A stretch of DNA of 43,035 nucleotides from Clostridia bacterium. Its GTDB lineage: Bacteria; Bacillota; Clostridia; Oscillospirales; Acutalibacteraceae. The position numbers and the translations under genes are program-made. Shown piece after piece: positions 15,828 through 23,626 of this stretch. The stretch lies in NCBI GenBank assembly GCA_017516315.1, contig JAFXDE010000006.1, positions 1-43,035 on the forward strand, given 5' to 3'. The notes under the pieces were generated by a model. The model was not told where the DNA came from and made no database searches. It worked only from the letters and a program-made list of their open reading frames with translations. Numbering within the stretch: the first letter of the stretch is position 1; each line of letters opens with the position of its first letter.

Positions 15828-16487
15828 TTACCTCTTTTCTGTTATATTATCTTCATCCTTATATATGGAGTTTTCCTTTATAACTCCTCTTACCCGTGAG
15901 AGAGGGTATATATTCGTATTTTTTCCTATTACGGTACCGGGATTGAGAACGCTGTTACATCCTACTTCTACCCCGTCACCGATCATAGCTCCGAATTTTT
16001 TAAGACCCGTTTCTATTACTTCGTTACCATTTTTTACCTTAACTAAAGTTTTATCGGATTTTACATTTGATGTCACGGCACCTGCACCGAGATGCGCCTT
16101 GTAGCCTAAGATGCTGTCACCTACGTAATTGTAATGGGGCACCTGTACATTATCGAATATTATAGCGTTTTTAACCTCGGTGGAATTACCGATAACGCAG
16201 TTTTCTCCTATGAGCGCAGAGCCTCTGATAAAAGCACAGTGTCTTACCTCGGTGCCTTTTCCGATAATACAGGGGGCGCTGACGGAGGCTGTCGGAGCGA
16301 TAACTGCTTCCTTATGAACCCAGACTCGGGGAGAGATCTCATCAAACTGATTTTTATCGATCTGCTTTCCGGCTTCTGTTATAAAGTCTTTGATTTCCTT
16401 CAGAGCGAGCCAGGGAAATTCGTATGAAGCAAGAAAATCTCCGGCGATTGTTTTATCAAGAGAGAAAAGCTCCTGTGTTTTAATCAT
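15828..16487 (-). CDS. Left-handed beta-helix acyltransferase, GlmU C-terminal-like
   Basis: A 219-residue protein with an N-terminal part of about 65 residues and then hexapeptide repeats (for example VIAPTASVSAPCIIGKGTEV and IGDGVEVGCNSVLNPGTVIG) that form a left-handed beta-helix, the acetyltransferase fold of GlmU and related sugar-phosphate enzymes. It lacks a nucleotidyltransferase domain, so it is not a full GlmU. Lying directly upstream of glmM, it is likely to act on glucosamine-1-phosphate or a similar sugar phosphate; this is inference. AGAGGTG is 7 bases before the ATG, and a palindrome (16532-16548) lies 45 bases upstream. Confidence 0.75.
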   Translation of the reverse strand: MIKTQELFSLDKTIAGDFLASYEFPWLALKEIKDFITEAGKQIDKNQFDEISPRVWVHKEAVIAPTASVSAPCIIGKGTEVRHCAFIRGSALIGENCVIGNSTEVKNAIIFDNVQVPHYNYVGDSILGYKAHLGAGAVTSNVKSDKTLVKVKNGNEVIETGLKKFGAMIGDGVEVGCNSVLNPGTVIGKNTNIYPLSRVRGVIKENSIYKDEDNITEKR

Positions 16488-16531
16488 ATAATCACCTCTG
16501 TATAAATTATACTGTTTAATTGATTTGTTAT

Positions 16532-16548
16532 ATTAACAAAGTGTTAAT
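16532..16548. promoter_or_regulatory. Palindrome ATTAACA-N3-TGTTAAT, possible operator
   Basis: ATTAACA (16532-16538) and TGTTAAT (16542-16548) are a perfect inverted repeat with a 3-base spacer, upstream of the beta-helix/glmM/ung operon. The same core and spacer recur at 39408-39428 before the ligase/condensation operon. The protein that would bind it is not identified; it is not the Rex or GlnR arrangement. Between here and the large RNA promoter the sequence is AT-rich with nothing else recognised. Confidence 0.4.
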
Positions 16549-16690
16549 TAACTTGGGCGGTTTTATTTATTTTATACAAAAATTATATATTTTAAAATAC
16601 TATGATAATGTTTTTAGCGGTAAATTTTTAATTTTTTCTCGTAATTTATAGTGCATATTCAACAAAATAAAATAAATATGTTAAAAACTA

Positions 16691-16719
16691 TTGACAGTAA
16701 AATATAATTTGTGTATAAT
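16691..16719 (+). promoter_or_regulatory. Strong sigma-A promoter of the large structured RNA
   Basis: A consensus TTGACA (16691-16696) and a consensus TATAAT (16714-16719) are separated by exactly 17 bases, the best promoter in the window. Transcription should start near 16727, where the first hairpin of the RNA begins. No open reading frame of note follows, so the product is RNA. Confidence 0.85.
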
Positions 16720-16726
16720 TAAGTCA

Positions 16727-17289
16727 CAATCAAACAAGAGATTGAATCTTAAGAAAAGGGGTGTTACCGATGTACTGTTTAATGTAAACTGTACAGTTTG
16801 ATAAGAAATCTTAAAATGTGAAGCAAAGGGAACTGACTTAATCAAAATATTTAATGAATACCTTAAATAATATAATTTTACAAAAACAGTCAGATGCTCC
16901 CGTATAAAATAAATAATTACTTTTCTGCAGACAGTATATGCAGAAGAATTGAAGATATATTATCGGATTGTCCAGTAAAAAATCATCTTAAAGATAATGT
17001 GCAGAGGAATATAACTTTAAGACAGGAGAAAGGTCTTTGTATAAAGCAAAGACGATGAAGAAAATTAAGTATCTCTCAGTATTATATATTTTCAGTTATT
17101 CGGATTTTTATTTACATAATAAAAGTAAAAAGTGGGATAAGTAAAGGCGCAGAGGAGCCCTTATCCGAAAATAATTTAGTTAAAGCTTTGAATGTGAATA
17201 AGAGATACTTGGTGGTTAAGAAGAAAACTTAATAAATAATATGAGTTAATGATTATCTCCGACGAGGAAAACCTTGTCGGAGATTTTTT
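16727..17289 (+). ncRNA. Large structured non-coding RNA of about 560 nt, possibly ROOL class
   Basis: A complete transcription unit without a protein gene. Stems seen directly include CAATC/GATTG (16727/16740), CTGACT/AGTCAG (16833/16888) extended by GGGA/TCCC (16828/16898), ATTTAA/TTAAAT (16849/16863), TTCTGCA/TGCAGAA (16923/16939), ATTATC/GATAAT (16959/16993), GTCTTTG/CAAAGAC (17033/17047), a 10-bp closing stem AAGTATCTCT/AGAGATACTT (17067/17201), and inside it GGATAAG/CTTATCC (17135/17160). Length, isolation from protein genes and a clostridial host fit ROOL RNA, a family of roughly 580 nt first found in rumen bacteria. Motifs of tmRNA, RNase P and SRP RNA are absent. The class name is a guess from size and context; that it is a structured RNA is well supported. 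Confidence 0.8.
17255..17289 (+). terminator. Terminator of the large RNA
   Basis: ATCTCCGACGAGG (17255-17267) pairs with CCTTGTCGGAGAT (17272-17284) over 13 positions with one G-U pair and a 4-base A loop, followed by a run of six T. It is a textbook intrinsic terminator and sets the 3' end of the RNA. Confidence 0.92.
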
Positions 17290-17331
17290 CGTTTAAGTTT
17301 GTAACTAAAGAATAAATTTATTCTCTTTCAC

Positions 17332-17360
17332 TTGAAATATCCTTTCTGTTGATATATAAT
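17332..17360 (+). promoter_or_regulatory. Sigma-A promoter of queT
   Basis: TTGAAA (17332-17337) and TATAAT (17355-17360) with a 17-base spacer. The surrounding bases repeat those of the tup promoter at 3796. Transcription would start around 17367, just before the riboswitch hairpin. Confidence 0.8.
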
Positions 17361-17377
17361 ACTTATTGCATTTATGC

Positions 17378-17416
17378 GGTCAGTTCGAGACCTTCCTGAC
17401 CTAAACCGAACAAGGT
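17378..17416 (+). promoter_or_regulatory. Candidate preQ1 class I riboswitch before queT
   Basis: A perfect 6-bp stem GGTCAG/CTGACC (17378/17396) has a 12-base loop TTCGAGACCTTC. The loop bases ACCTT (17390-17394) can pair with AAGGT (17412-17416) across the A-rich linker TAAACCGAAC, giving the H-type pseudoknot of preQ1-I switches; the linker end AACAAGG is identical to that of the Thermoanaerobacter aptamer as I recall it. An alternative hairpin AAACCGA/TCGGTTT (17403/17420) uses the linker and could be the competing fold. The downstream gene is a queuosine-precursor transporter, which fits. Confidence 0.62.
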
Positions 17417-17453
17417 ATGTCGGTTTTAAATCAAAACTAAAGGAGTATTAAAA

Positions 17454-17987
17454 ATGAATATGTCTAAAAAGATCCACCGTATTGTTCTGTCAGCGGTAAT
17501 TGCTGCATTGTATGTAGCCTTGACCTTTGTACAGGAAATGATTTTACCCGCCAGCGCCACTATGGCTGTGCAGTTCCGTGTTTCGGAGGCGCTTACCGTT
17601 CTGTCTCTTTTTACGCCTGCTGCGATACCCGGACTTACAGTCGGATGCTTTATAGCGAATTTTTCCGTTTTAGGTGCCTTGCCGACGGATATTATTCTCG
17701 GCTCTCTCGCATCCTTTCTTGCCTGCTTCTTTATGAATAAGCTGAGGAATGTTACGGTTAAAGGCTTCCCTCTTCTTTCTCTGAGTATGCCGGCACTTTT
17801 TAACGGTCTGTTTATCGGTGCTGAAATCGAAATCTTTTTTATCGACGGACCTTTTAATTTCCTGAGCTTTCTCATTCAGGCCGGTCTTGTTGCCTTAGGG
17901 GAATTAGGTGTGCTTTATACTCTCGGTGCGCTTCTCGTTAAAGCCATCAAGGATAGGAGACTGGGAAAGTATCTTAAGGGTGTTTAA
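17454..17987 (+). CDS. queT: QueT-family queuosine-precursor transporter (ECF S component)
   Basis: A 177-residue integral membrane protein with five or six hydrophobic segments, of the QueT family. These act as substrate-binding S components of energy-coupling-factor transporters for preQ1 or a related queuosine precursor. The N-terminal IHRIVLSAVIAALYVALTF and the VQFRVSEALTVLSLFTP segment are typical. AAAGGAG precedes the ATG by 8 bases. A preQ1-type riboswitch candidate in its leader supports the substrate. The ECF ATPase and T component must be encoded elsewhere. The next gene starts 36 bases on with no terminator between, so the two are probably co-transcribed. Confidence 0.88.
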   Translation: MNMSKKIHRIVLSAVIAALYVALTFVQEMILPASATMAVQFRVSEALTVLSLFTPAAIPGLTVGCFIANFSVLGALPTDIILGSLASFLACFFMNKLRNVTVKGFPLLSLSMPALFNGLFIGAEIEIFFIDGPFNFLSFLIQAGLVALGELGVLYTLGALLVKAIKDRRLGKYLKGV

Positions 17988-18023
17988 AATTAAATTTAAT
18001 ATAAAATCCAAGGAGGAAAAACA

Positions 18024-19376
18024 ATGGAAAACAAACTTACCAAAAGAACCTGGCTGAATATCATTCTTTTCAGTCTTATAGGCGGTGTTGCATGGAATCT
18101 CGAAAATATGTATTTCAATACCTTCCTTTACGGTTCTATTTATGAAGGTGTGTCTGCAGAGGCTCTCGCAGGTGTTATGGCTCCCACTACAGCTATCAGC
18201 CGTATGGTTGCTCTTTCTGCTGTTACCGCTGTCGTTACCACGTTTATTATGGGTACTCTCAGTGAAAAGATGAAAAAGCGTAAGGTATTTATCTCCGTCG
18301 GTTACATAGTATGGGGTATTATTACTGCTGCCTTCGGCTTTATTTCCAGAGAAAATGTATCTGCTGTTTTCGGACTTTCAGATGAAGTAAAAATTCTCGC
18401 CTTCAGCGTATGGGCTGTCATTATTATGGATATGGTTATGACCTTTATGGGTTCAACCAGTAATGACTCTGCATTTAATGCATGGGTAACTGACGTAACC
18501 AATCCCGTTGTAAGACCTCAGGTAGAAACAGTTCTTATGTTTGTCGGCTTCTTTGCTATGATAGCCGTTATGGGTGTCGGAAGTCTCGCTCAGGCAGGTG
18601 TGGTAACCTATAAGGTGTTCTTCCTCGGCCTCGGTCTCATTGTTACCTTCTGTGGTATCACAGGTCTGTTTACACTCGAGGAGCCTCAGATAAAGGGTGA
18701 AAAGACTAATTCAAATTATTGGAGTGACCTTTTCTACGGCTTCAGACCTTCTGTTATCAAGGAAAACGGTAAGCTTTATCTTGCTCTCGCAGCTGTATGT
18801 ATTTACAACATCGCTGTTCAGGTATTCTTCCCTTATCTTTTCGTTTACCTCGAAAAGGTAATTCTTGCCGATGCTGTTTTTGATGCCAAGGCTATCGTAA
18901 CGGCTGTGGTTGCTGTGGCAGGTCTTATAGCAGGTATAGTAATCCTCCTTAAGGTTGCAAATAAAAATAAGCTTAAGGCTTACATTCCCACAATAGTTCT
19001 CTTTATTGTCGGTCTGTTTATTCTTTCTACTTCTACTAACATTGCAGTAGTTCTTATCGGTATCGCTCCCACTCTTATCGGTTATGTAGTTCTCCAGATT
19101 CAGCTCAGCGCTTCTGTTCGAGATTTCATTCCCGAGGACAAGGTAGGCCTTTTCCAGGGCATCAGAATGATTTTCTCCGTTCTCATTCCTATGGTTGTAG
19201 GTCCCGCTATCGGTGATATTGCCTGCCGTACATCAAATCTTACCATTATTGAATACGGTGTAGAAAAGCTTGTTCCCTCGACAAGCATGTTCCTTTATGC
19301 GGCAGTAGTTTCAGTTTTCGTATTCGTTCCTATTTTACTTCTGGCTAAAAAGGGCGTATTTAAAAAAGAACAGTAA
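18024..19376 (+). CDS. Major facilitator superfamily transporter
   Basis: A 450-residue membrane protein with about 12 hydrophobic segments. The cytoplasmic loop GTLSEKMKKRKVFISVGY between segments 2 and 3 matches the MFS loop 2-3 motif. The substrate is not identifiable; the N-terminal region resembles sugar or oligosaccharide carriers of gut Clostridia more than drug exporters. AAGGAGG lies 9 bases before the ATG. It shares a transcript with queT, so the preQ1-type switch may control it; a role with queuosine-related compounds or simple read-through are both possible. Confidence 0.8.
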   Translation: MENKLTKRTWLNIILFSLIGGVAWNLENMYFNTFLYGSIYEGVSAEALAGVMAPTTAISRMVALSAVTAVVTTFIMGTLSEKMKKRKVFISVGYIVWGIITAAFGFISRENVSAVFGLSDEVKILAFSVWAVIIMDMVMTFMGSTSNDSAFNAWVTDVTNPVVRPQVETVLMFVGFFAMIAVMGVGSLAQAGVVTYKVFFLGLGLIVTFCGITGLFTLEEPQIKGEKTNSNYWSDLFYGFRPSVIKENGKLYLALAAVCIYNIAVQVFFPYLFVYLEKVILADAVFDAKAIVTAVVAVAGLIAGIVILLKVANKNKLKAYIPTIVLFIVGLFILSTSTNIAVVLIGIAPTLIGYVVLQIQLSASVRDFIPEDKVGLFQGIRMIFSVLIPMVVGPAIGDIACRTSNLTIIEYGVEKLVPSTSMFLYAAVVSVFVFVPILLLAKKGVFKKEQ

Positions 19377-19393
19377 AAGTGATAATTAATAAC

Positions 19394-19427
19394 AAAAGCA
19401 GTTAAGTGTAAGAGCTTAACTGCTTTT
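19394..19427. terminator. Bidirectional terminator between MFS gene and small membrane protein gene
   Basis: AAAAGCAGTTAAG (19394-19406) pairs perfectly with CTTAACTGCTTTT (19415-19427), 13 bp with an 8-base loop. It ends the queT-MFS unit and, on the minus strand, the 81-residue gene. Confidence 0.85.
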
Positions 19428-19460
19428 GCTTATATATTGGGGAGAAAGGAAAAATCTTAA

Positions 19461-19706
19461 TCAAGCGGCGTTGTTAGGGATTTTGCGTACAGTAGCCATG
19501 TTTCTGTTTTTTCTTACATTGTTAACATTGTTCTTATATGCGGGCTTCACTGCTTTGCCGGGAACAGATGTGTTCTTTCTTTTTGCTCTGTTTGACTTTA
19601 TTTTATCTTCAAGTCTTATGAAATGCTTTTCAAAAAGAATGAGAATGAAAAGCACCGCTGCGAGTGTGAAATATACTGCTGAAAAATTTCCTAATGTATT
19701 AAACAT
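19461..19706 (-). CDS. Small LexA-controlled membrane protein (81 residues)
   Basis: A single-pass membrane protein with a hydrophobic segment near residues 9-26 (SAVYFTLAAVLFILILF) and a strongly basic, Asn-rich tail of about 55 residues. AAGGAGG lies 10 bases before the ATG, and the gene has its own promoter with two LexA-type sites, so it is a real gene although it matches no family I recognise. By the positive-inside rule the tail should be cytoplasmic. SOS-induced small membrane proteins in other bacteria include division inhibitors (YneA, SosA) and membrane toxins (TisB). A function of that kind is a hypothesis only; no LysM domain, as in YneA, is present. Confidence 0.75.
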   Translation of the reverse strand: MFNTLGNFSAVYFTLAAVLFILILFEKHFIRLEDKIKSNRAKRKNTSVPGKAVKPAYKNNVNNVRKNRNMATVRKIPNNAA

Positions 19707-19726
19707 AATAAATATCCTCCTTAAAC

Positions 19727-19792
19727 GAACATTCGTTCTGTATTTACAAGTAAATTATAGCATATTTTATCGAAAAGTCAATACAAATGTTC
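19727..19792 (-). promoter_or_regulatory. SOS promoter with two LexA-type boxes
   Basis: On the minus strand the promoter is TTGACT (plus 19776-19781), a 16-base spacer and TATAAT (plus 19754-19759). A perfect GAAC-N4-GTTC LexA box lies at 19727-19738, between the start point and the ribosome site. A second, degenerate one (GAAC-N4-GTAT) at 19781-19792 overlaps the -35. The perfect box has the same form as the box before the Y-family polymerase gene at 33447. Confidence 0.78.
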
Positions 19793-19856
19793 GATAAATT
19801 TAATTTTTGAGTACACATAATCGGACTTTGGTTAAAAAATTCCTTTTTTTTGATGT

Positions 19857-19893
19857 TGTCAAAAAAAATACTGTATTTTTGTGACTTTTGACA
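19857..19893. repeat. TGTCAAAA/TTTTGACA inverted repeat upstream of the hydrolase
   Basis: TGTCAAAA (19857-19864) and TTTTGACA (19886-19893) are a perfect 8-bp inverted repeat about 85-120 bases before the alpha/beta hydrolase start. It may be an operator or part of promoter sequence. Nothing else is recognised in this AT-rich gap. Confidence 0.3.
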
Positions 19894-19976
19894 GCTGAAT
19901 ATTTTTTCAAAATAAATGAAAAAATCTTTATATTATGGTATACTTAGTAAAATTATATAATTTCGGAGGCGTTATT

Positions 19977-20903
19977 ATGATAAAAAAAGAGTTTACATTC
20001 CCGTCAGTTTCAGCACTTGCTGATATCCACGCTGCATCATATTTACCTGAAAACGGCGAAATCAAAGCAGTTATTCAGGTAGCACACGGTATGGCAGAGC
20101 ATCTCGAAAGATACGAAAAGTTTGCAGCAGCGTTATGCGAAAAGGGCTTTGCTCTTTATATCAATGACCATCTCGGTCACGGTTCCAGCGTAAAGAATAA
20201 GGATGAGCTCGGTTATTTCGGCGAAAATGACGGCTGGAAGAATTTCGTAGAAGACTGTCATAAGCTTACAGAAATAATCAAAGAAGAAAATCCCTCTGTT
20301 CCCGTAATTTTCTTCGGTCATTCTATGGGTTCCTTTGTTGCCAGAGCATACAGCGTAAAATACGGTGATGAAATAGCCGGTGCTGTTTACTGCGGTACTG
20401 CCGGACCTAATCCCGCTGCAGGTGCTGGAATTATGATTACCAAGATAATAGCTAAGGTAAAGGGCACTCATCACAGAAGTAAGCTTATTGATAAGGTGGG
20501 CTTCGGTACATATAACAGTAAGTTTGAGGGCAGAACAGCCTTTGACTGGCTTTCAAGAGACAATGAAGAGGTTGACAAGTATATTGCCGATGAGCTTTGC
20601 GGTTATCTTTTCACGGCTTACGGTTATCGTGATCTGTTCTCTCTTCTCAGTTATGTTTCCTCTCCCGAATGGTTTTCTTCTCTTCCAAAGGAGCTTCCCG
20701 TGCTTCTCATAGCAGGTGCCATGGACCCTGTAGGCGAATACGGTAAGGGTGTAGAGAAGGTGTATAAATCTATATGCGATTCGGGCAAGACAAACGCTCA
20801 GAGAATCCTCTATCCCGATGCGAGACACGAAATTCTCAATGAAAAAGCCTGCTTTAACGATGTTTGTAAGGATGTCATCGGCTGGATAGAAGAAATTTTA
20901 TAA
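19977..20903 (+). CDS. Alpha/beta hydrolase, monoacylglycerol lipase-like
   Basis: A 308-residue cytoplasmic serine hydrolase of the lysophospholipase/monoacylglycerol lipase type. The early HGMAEH oxyanion region is near residues 41-46 and the nucleophile elbow GHSMGS near 112-117, giving the catalytic Ser. The acid Asp is probably in AGAMDPVG, and the His is in DARHEILNE near the C-terminus. The start at 19977 is chosen because CGGAGGC lies just upstream; an in-frame ATG 42 bases earlier has no such site. The glycosidase gene follows by 20 bases. The ester substrate is unknown; deacylation of a lipid or of a decorated glycan are both possible. Confidence 0.88.
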   Translation: MIKKEFTFPSVSALADIHAASYLPENGEIKAVIQVAHGMAEHLERYEKFAAALCEKGFALYINDHLGHGSSVKNKDELGYFGENDGWKNFVEDCHKLTEIIKEENPSVPVIFFGHSMGSFVARAYSVKYGDEIAGAVYCGTAGPNPAAGAGIMITKIIAKVKGTHHRSKLIDKVGFGTYNSKFEGRTAFDWLSRDNEEVDKYIADELCGYLFTAYGYRDLFSLLSYVSSPEWFSSLPKELPVLLIAGAMDPVGEYGKGVEKVYKSICDSGKTNAQRILYPDARHEILNEKACFNDVCKDVIGWIEEIL

Positions 20904-20923
20904 ATATAAACAAGGAAGACACT

Positions 20924-23539
20924 ATGAAAAATATCATTATAGAAAATGAACTGATTAAAAAAGAGCTTCATTTAAAATCTGACAGGATAATCGGTTGGAG
21001 TCTCACTAATTTAACCTCCGGAAAAGCTCTGAAAAATCTTGATGGTTGTGAAGAGTTTATTCTTACCTTTAAATACGGCTTGAGAAAGGTTAAAATCAGA
21101 GCATCACAGCTCAAGGTCTCAGACGTTTCTTCTTTATGTGAAGACGGCGTAAATAAGTATAAAGTATCATTTGAAGCCTTTGACCTGAGAGACAGTAAAA
21201 TTAAGGTCAGTCTCATATATATCCTTAATGATTTCAGATGCTATATCAGAAAATTTATCGAACTCCGTTATGATAAAAAAGGTACTAAAGATGTAATACT
21301 TGACAGTATTTCTTTTGAAAGCTTTACTATTGACAATAAGTATAAATACTGGACAATACCTAAACAGAAGGACGCTGAAACCAAGGCTTTTGCACTTTCC
21401 TTGGGCCAGCCTGTTTATGTTGACTGCTTTTATTTCGGATGTGAGTTTCCCGTAGCGATTAACAAAATTAAAAAGCTAAAAGCGGAAAGCACTTACTACA
21501 GCGGAAAAAAGCTCTCTGAGCTTATCGGGTCAGATGCTTACATTTCGCATAAAAGCGTAGCCGGCGGTGCAGCAAGTGATATTTACGAGGATGTTCAGAA
21601 GAGCTTCTTCGAATATATTAAGGATATATCCAAGCCTGTATATTTCCGCCGCCAGTATAATTCCTGGTATGATAATATGCTTAATATCACCAAGGAAAAC
21701 ATAACATCATCATTCCTTGAAATAGAAAAGCAGATGACAAAAACGGGAGAGCCTGTGCTCGACTCTTATGTAGCTGATGACGGATGGAATGATTATGCGG
21801 GCGGATTCTGGGGCTTTAATAAAAATTTCCCTGATGAGCTTTATCCGTTCAAAAATCTCGCTGAAAGTCTCGGTTCAAAATTCGGACTTTGGCTCGGACC
21901 TCGCGGAGGTTACACTAACGATACTATTAAATTTGCACGCAAAATACAGGCGGCAGGTAACGGATTTGTTAATAAGCAGGCTGCTGATATATGTGTAGGA
22001 AGTAAAAAGTATACTGAAAAAACTACAGATTTACTTCTCGATTTTCAGAAAAGATTCAATATCAATTACTTTAAACTCGATGGCTTTGCACAGCATCCTT
22101 GTAAAAACAAAAAGCATGACCATCTCACGGGAGGGTATAAAGAAATATATTTCTTTACCGATACATGGGAGAGATGGATTAAATCCTTTGAAAAGTTTGC
22201 TCAGACAGGCGGAAAGGATTTCTGGATTAATCTTACCTGTTATGCCTGGCCGTCAGCGTGGTTCTTACAGTGGGTAAACAGCGTATGGATGCAGATAAGC
22301 CTCGATGTGGGCTTCATCGGAAAAAAAGGTGAGGTTTCCGATAAGGATCGTATGCTCAGCTATCGTGACGAGCTATATTGTGATTTCAGCCGTGTCCGTC
22401 AGTTTCAGTTCCCACAGAGAGCCCTTTACAACCATGATCCTATCTACGGTAAAGAGGCTAAGGTCTCTATGACTGATGATGAGTTCAGAGAGTATCTGTT
22501 CACTATGGCTACGAGAGGTACACAGTTTTGGGAGCTTTATTACAGCCATTCGTTGATGAATGAAGCTAAATGGAGAATTAACTACTCCTGTCTGAGATTC
22601 ATCGAGGAAAATATGGGTATTCTTGCTAATTCCGTTGTGTTCGGCGGAAGACCTTCGAAATCAGAGGTTTACGGATTTAGCTGTTTCGGCGATCACGAGG
22701 GTATAGTTTCTCTCCGTAACAGCAGTAATATTGAGAAGAGGTACACATTAAAGCTCGATGAGATTATCGGTGTCAAGAAAAGCTTTGCTTTCGGTGAAAT
22801 GTATACGTTGTTACCTTATAATACGTTCGAAGCAGACGGAGCATACTCCTACGGAGACAGCATAGAGTTTATTCTCGCGCCTTATCAGACTAAAATCGTG
22901 CATTTCGGTAAAAGGAACAAAGAGCTTGAAATCACATACTGTAAGGCTTTATCCGAAAAAAAGCTTCTTGTTACTTTTAATCAGTTCGTTAATATTGAAA
23001 GTATTTCGTCGGATAATAACACCATCTCAGAAAAAGAGCTTCTCGAAGATTATATGTCGGTTATACTTACCTTTGATAAGCCATTCTGTAAAGATAATAC
23101 AGTTAACATCTGTTCGGTAAAAGGCGATACAGGCATCGAAAGCGATGTGAAGGCAAGCTTTACATATTATGAGAATGATATTATTGATGATGGCGGAATT
23201 AAAGGAAGGTATGATTTCAGCGTAGAAATCAACCTTACAAAGATAAAAGAAGGTACTGTTTACCGTCAGGGCGATGAGCTCGAAATATATATCGGCGAGG
23301 ATGGATTTGTCCGTTTTAAGGTCGGTCTATGTGTGCTTAAATCTATTTCAACGGTTTCTGATGCGGTACAGATTACGGCGGTAAGAGAAAGAAATAATGT
23401 GCTTAAGCTTTATATTGACAAAAATCTTGATGCAGGTATGCCTTGCGTAGCTTATGAGCTTTCGGGTGCTTTGTCGGAAAAAAGCGAGGGCGTAAATGTT
23501 AAAGTTTTCGACAAAGCTTTGGCCTATGATGAAGTTTAA
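20924..23539 (+). CDS. Clan GH-D glycoside hydrolase (GH36-like, alpha-galactosidase superfamily)
   Basis: An 871-residue protein without a signal peptide, so cytoplasmic. An N-terminal beta-rich domain of about 230 residues is followed by a TIM barrel. The barrel shows VADDGWNDY near residues 284-292, FGLWLGPRGGY near 325-335 and NYFKLDGF with D386 as the likely nucleophile, the pattern of GH36/GH27-type retaining enzymes. A beta-rich C-terminal region from about 600 onward lacks obvious motifs. The classical GH36 acid/base motif is not evident; SYRDELYCDFSR lies in the corresponding region. It sits between a hydrolase and a GPH sugar transporter, which suggests intracellular breakdown of an imported alpha-linked oligosaccharide. 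Exact family and sugar are uncertain. Confidence 0.75.
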   Translation: MKNIIIENELIKKELHLKSDRIIGWSLTNLTSGKALKNLDGCEEFILTFKYGLRKVKIRASQLKVSDVSSLCEDGVNKYKVSFEAFDLRDSKIKVSLIYILNDFRCYIRKFIELRYDKKGTKDVILDSISFESFTIDNKYKYWTIPKQKDAETKAFALSLGQPVYVDCFYFGCEFPVAINKIKKLKAESTYYSGKKLSELIGSDAYISHKSVAGGAASDIYEDVQKSFFEYIKDISKPVYFRRQYNSWYDNMLNITKENITSSFLEIEKQMTKTGEPVLDSYVADDGWNDYAGGFWGFNKNFPDELYPFKNLAESLGSKFGLWLGPRGGYTNDTIKFARKIQAAGNGFVNKQAADICVGSKKYTEKTTDLLLDFQKRFNINYFKLDGFAQHPCKNKKHDHLTGGYKEIYFFTDTWERWIKSFEKFAQTGGKDFWINLTCYAWPSAWFLQWVNSVWMQISLDVGFIGKKGEVSDKDRMLSYRDELYCDFSRVRQFQFPQRALYNHDPIYGKEAKVSMTDDEFREYLFTMATRGTQFWELYYSHSLMNEAKWRINYSCLRFIEENMGILANSVVFGGRPSKSEVYGFSCFGDHEGIVSLRNSSNIEKRYTLKLDEIIGVKKSFAFGEMYTLLPYNTFEADGAYSYGDSIEFILAPYQTKIVHFGKRNKELEITYCKALSEKKLLVTFNQFVNIESISSDNNTISEKELLEDYMSVILTFDKPFCKDNTVNICSVKGDTGIESDVKASFTYYENDIIDDGGIKGRYDFSVEINLTKIKEGTVYRQGDELEIYIGEDGFVRFKVGLCVLKSISTVSDAVQITAVRERNNVLKLYIDKNLDAGMPCVAYELSGALSEKSEGVNVKVFDKALAYDEV

Positions 23540-23561
23540 TCAGAAAAAAACAATATTTATA

Positions 23562-23591
23562 TTGACATTTATTATTCTTATATATTAAAAT
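23562..23591 (+). promoter_or_regulatory. Probable promoter of the zinc-ribbon membrane protein gene
   Basis: TTGACA (23562-23567) and TAAAAT (23586-23591) are 18 bases apart, upstream of the zinc-ribbon gene. The -10 is imperfect. Confidence 0.5.
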
Positions 23592-23626
23592 AGCATACGC
23601 TAATAAAAAACAGAAAGGGTGTTCAG

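Noticed and set aside
16727-17289. tmRNA, RNase P RNA or SRP RNA as identity of the large RNA
   Set aside because: No tRNA-like ends or tag frame, none of the conserved RNase P core words, and no SRP tetraloop domain were found; the length also does not fit.
19426-19797. A 123-codon plus-strand frame opposite the small membrane protein gene
   Set aside because: It starts inside a terminator hairpin without a ribosome site, while the minus-strand gene has AAGGAGG, a promoter and LexA boxes.
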